Shown: piece by piece, positions 22,758-23,364 of the stretch | How positions within the stretch are numbered: position 1 is the first letter of the stretch | How the letters are laid out: the number at the start of each line of letters is the position of its first letter | NCBI GenBank assembly: GCA_001825565.1 | Contig: MHXM01000041.1 | Location: forward strand, 1 to 23,364 | DNA length: 23,364 nt | Reading direction: 5' to 3' | DNA from: Desulfuromonadaceae bacterium GWC2_58_13 | Lineage (GTDB): Bacteria > Desulfobacterota > Desulfuromonadia > Desulfuromonadales > Trichloromonadaceae | Notes under the pieces: generated by a model | Database searches by the model: none | The model's input: the letters and a program-made list of their open reading frames with translations, nothing else | What the model was told of the DNA's origin: nothing | Translations under genes and position numbers: made by a program

Positions 22758-23364
22758 CTACGTTAACCCTTCTCGCCCTTTGTCACGGCTCAGGATCTCT
22801 TCCAACTGCTGACGCACCATGGCTTCGCCTTCGATCATCAGTCGATTTTCAATGGCCTCTCGGCATCCCGGGCCATCCAGCAACGCCAAGGCACGCGCAT
22901 AGTTTAATCGAACTTCCCAGTGTTGATGATTGATCAAAACGTCGGTCATGGACGTCAGCCAATCCCGCCGCCCCGTCGCGACCAACTGTTGTAGCGCCGC
23001 GTTCACAACCTCTTCGTCCTCGTGATAAAGCGATGCGACCAACAGCGGAAAAGCTACTTCGGGATCGAGTTCGGCCAGGGCTTCCAGGGCCGCAATGCAA
23101 ACCAGCCCGATCGGGTCGCCAAGGGCCTCCTTGATCAGGGAAACAGAACGTTTTACCTTAATCTTGCCCAAGCTACGGATGACGGTCGCGCGGACCCATA
23201 AATCTTCATCGAACAAGGCCAAAGCCAGCGCATCCACCGCCTGGGGGTTCTTAATCTGCCCCAAGGCATCGGCGCCGCTCCGGCGCACCTCGGAATCTTC
23301 ATCGGTCAATGCCAGCATCAATACATCGAGGTGTTCATCCGCGGGATTGCTGCCGAGAGCGTTA
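22758..23364 (-). CDS. HEAT-repeat protein (5' end outside the window)
   Basis: Partial gene: the reading frame stays open to the window edge, so the true start lies beyond 23364. The visible 202 residues consist of HEAT-like helical repeats of about 31 residues, e.g. LMLALTDEDSEVRRSGADAL, ALALFDEDLWVRATVIRSLG, LLVASLYHEDEEVVNAALQQ and DVLINHQHWEVRLNYARALA. HEAT solenoids bind other proteins and lack catalytic residues. No signal peptide or membrane segment is visible in the part seen. Its stop directly abuts the cheR ATG, so it belongs to this chemosensory set. Function is inferred from context only: perhaps a scaffold or adaptor. Confidence 0.8.
   Translation of the reverse strand, partial: NALGSNPADEHLDVLMLALTDEDSEVRRSGADALGQIKNPQAVDALALALFDEDLWVRATVIRSLGKIKVKRSVSLIKEALGDPIGLVCIAALEALAELDPEVAFPLLVASLYHEDEEVVNAALQQLVATGRRDWLTSMTDVLINHQHWEVRLNYARALALLDGPGCREAIENRLMIEGEAMVRQQLEEILSRDKGREGLT

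Overview
This 23.4 kb window is a dense, single-copy core region of a Gram-negative chromosome, almost entirely on the minus strand; the only plus-strand gene I accept is rpsT. The outer-membrane lipoproteins (NlpD, LptE), RpoS, the joined orders thrS-infC-rpmI-rplT-pheS-pheT-ihfA and surE-pcm-nlpD-rpoS, and the leuS-lptE-holA // rpsT // murJ arrangement suggest a Desulfuromonadales/Geobacter-type member of the former Deltaproteobacteria. That placement is inferred from gene content and remembered synteny, not from a search. I see no insertion sequence, phage gene, CRISPR array, rRNA or sign of recent transfer.

Reading in the direction of minus-strand transcription (high to low coordinates): (1) 23364-19547, a five-gene chemosensory-type block: HEAT-repeat protein (cut by the window edge), CheR, CheB, a coiled-coil/GAF protein and a single-domain response regulator. 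CheA, CheW and a receptor are not in view. (2) 19409-19191, infA (IF-1, TTG start) with its own promoter. (3) 19027-14934, leuS-lptE-holA, tightly packed and ending in a bidirectional terminator shared with the convergent rpsT (14627-14887, plus strand, consensus promoter and TTG start). (4) 14372-12277, murJ overlapping a methylguanine-DNA methyltransferase gene. (5) 12262-8853, a promoter, tRNA-Val(GAC), a hairpin with a T run, then thrS-infC-rpmI-rplT and a strong terminator. infC appears to start at ATA. (6) 8800-5289, pheS-pheT. (7) 5278-2, a strong promoter followed by ihfA, a MerR-type regulator, surE, pcm, a DedA-family membrane protein, nlpD, rpoS and apt, all closely spaced.

Functionally the window joins translation (three aminoacyl-tRNA synthetases, IF-1, IF-3, L35, L20, S20, one tRNA), DNA replication and architecture (HolA, IhfA), envelope assembly (MurJ, LptE, NlpD, DedA), and stress or repair (RpoS, SurE, Pcm, methyltransferase, Apt). 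Points deserving a second look are the non-AUG start codons of several translation genes, the tRNA-hairpin-thrS leader, the fusion of the ihfA and rpoS blocks, the degenerate LytM domain of NlpD, and the chemosensory block. None of these is proven to be a new system.
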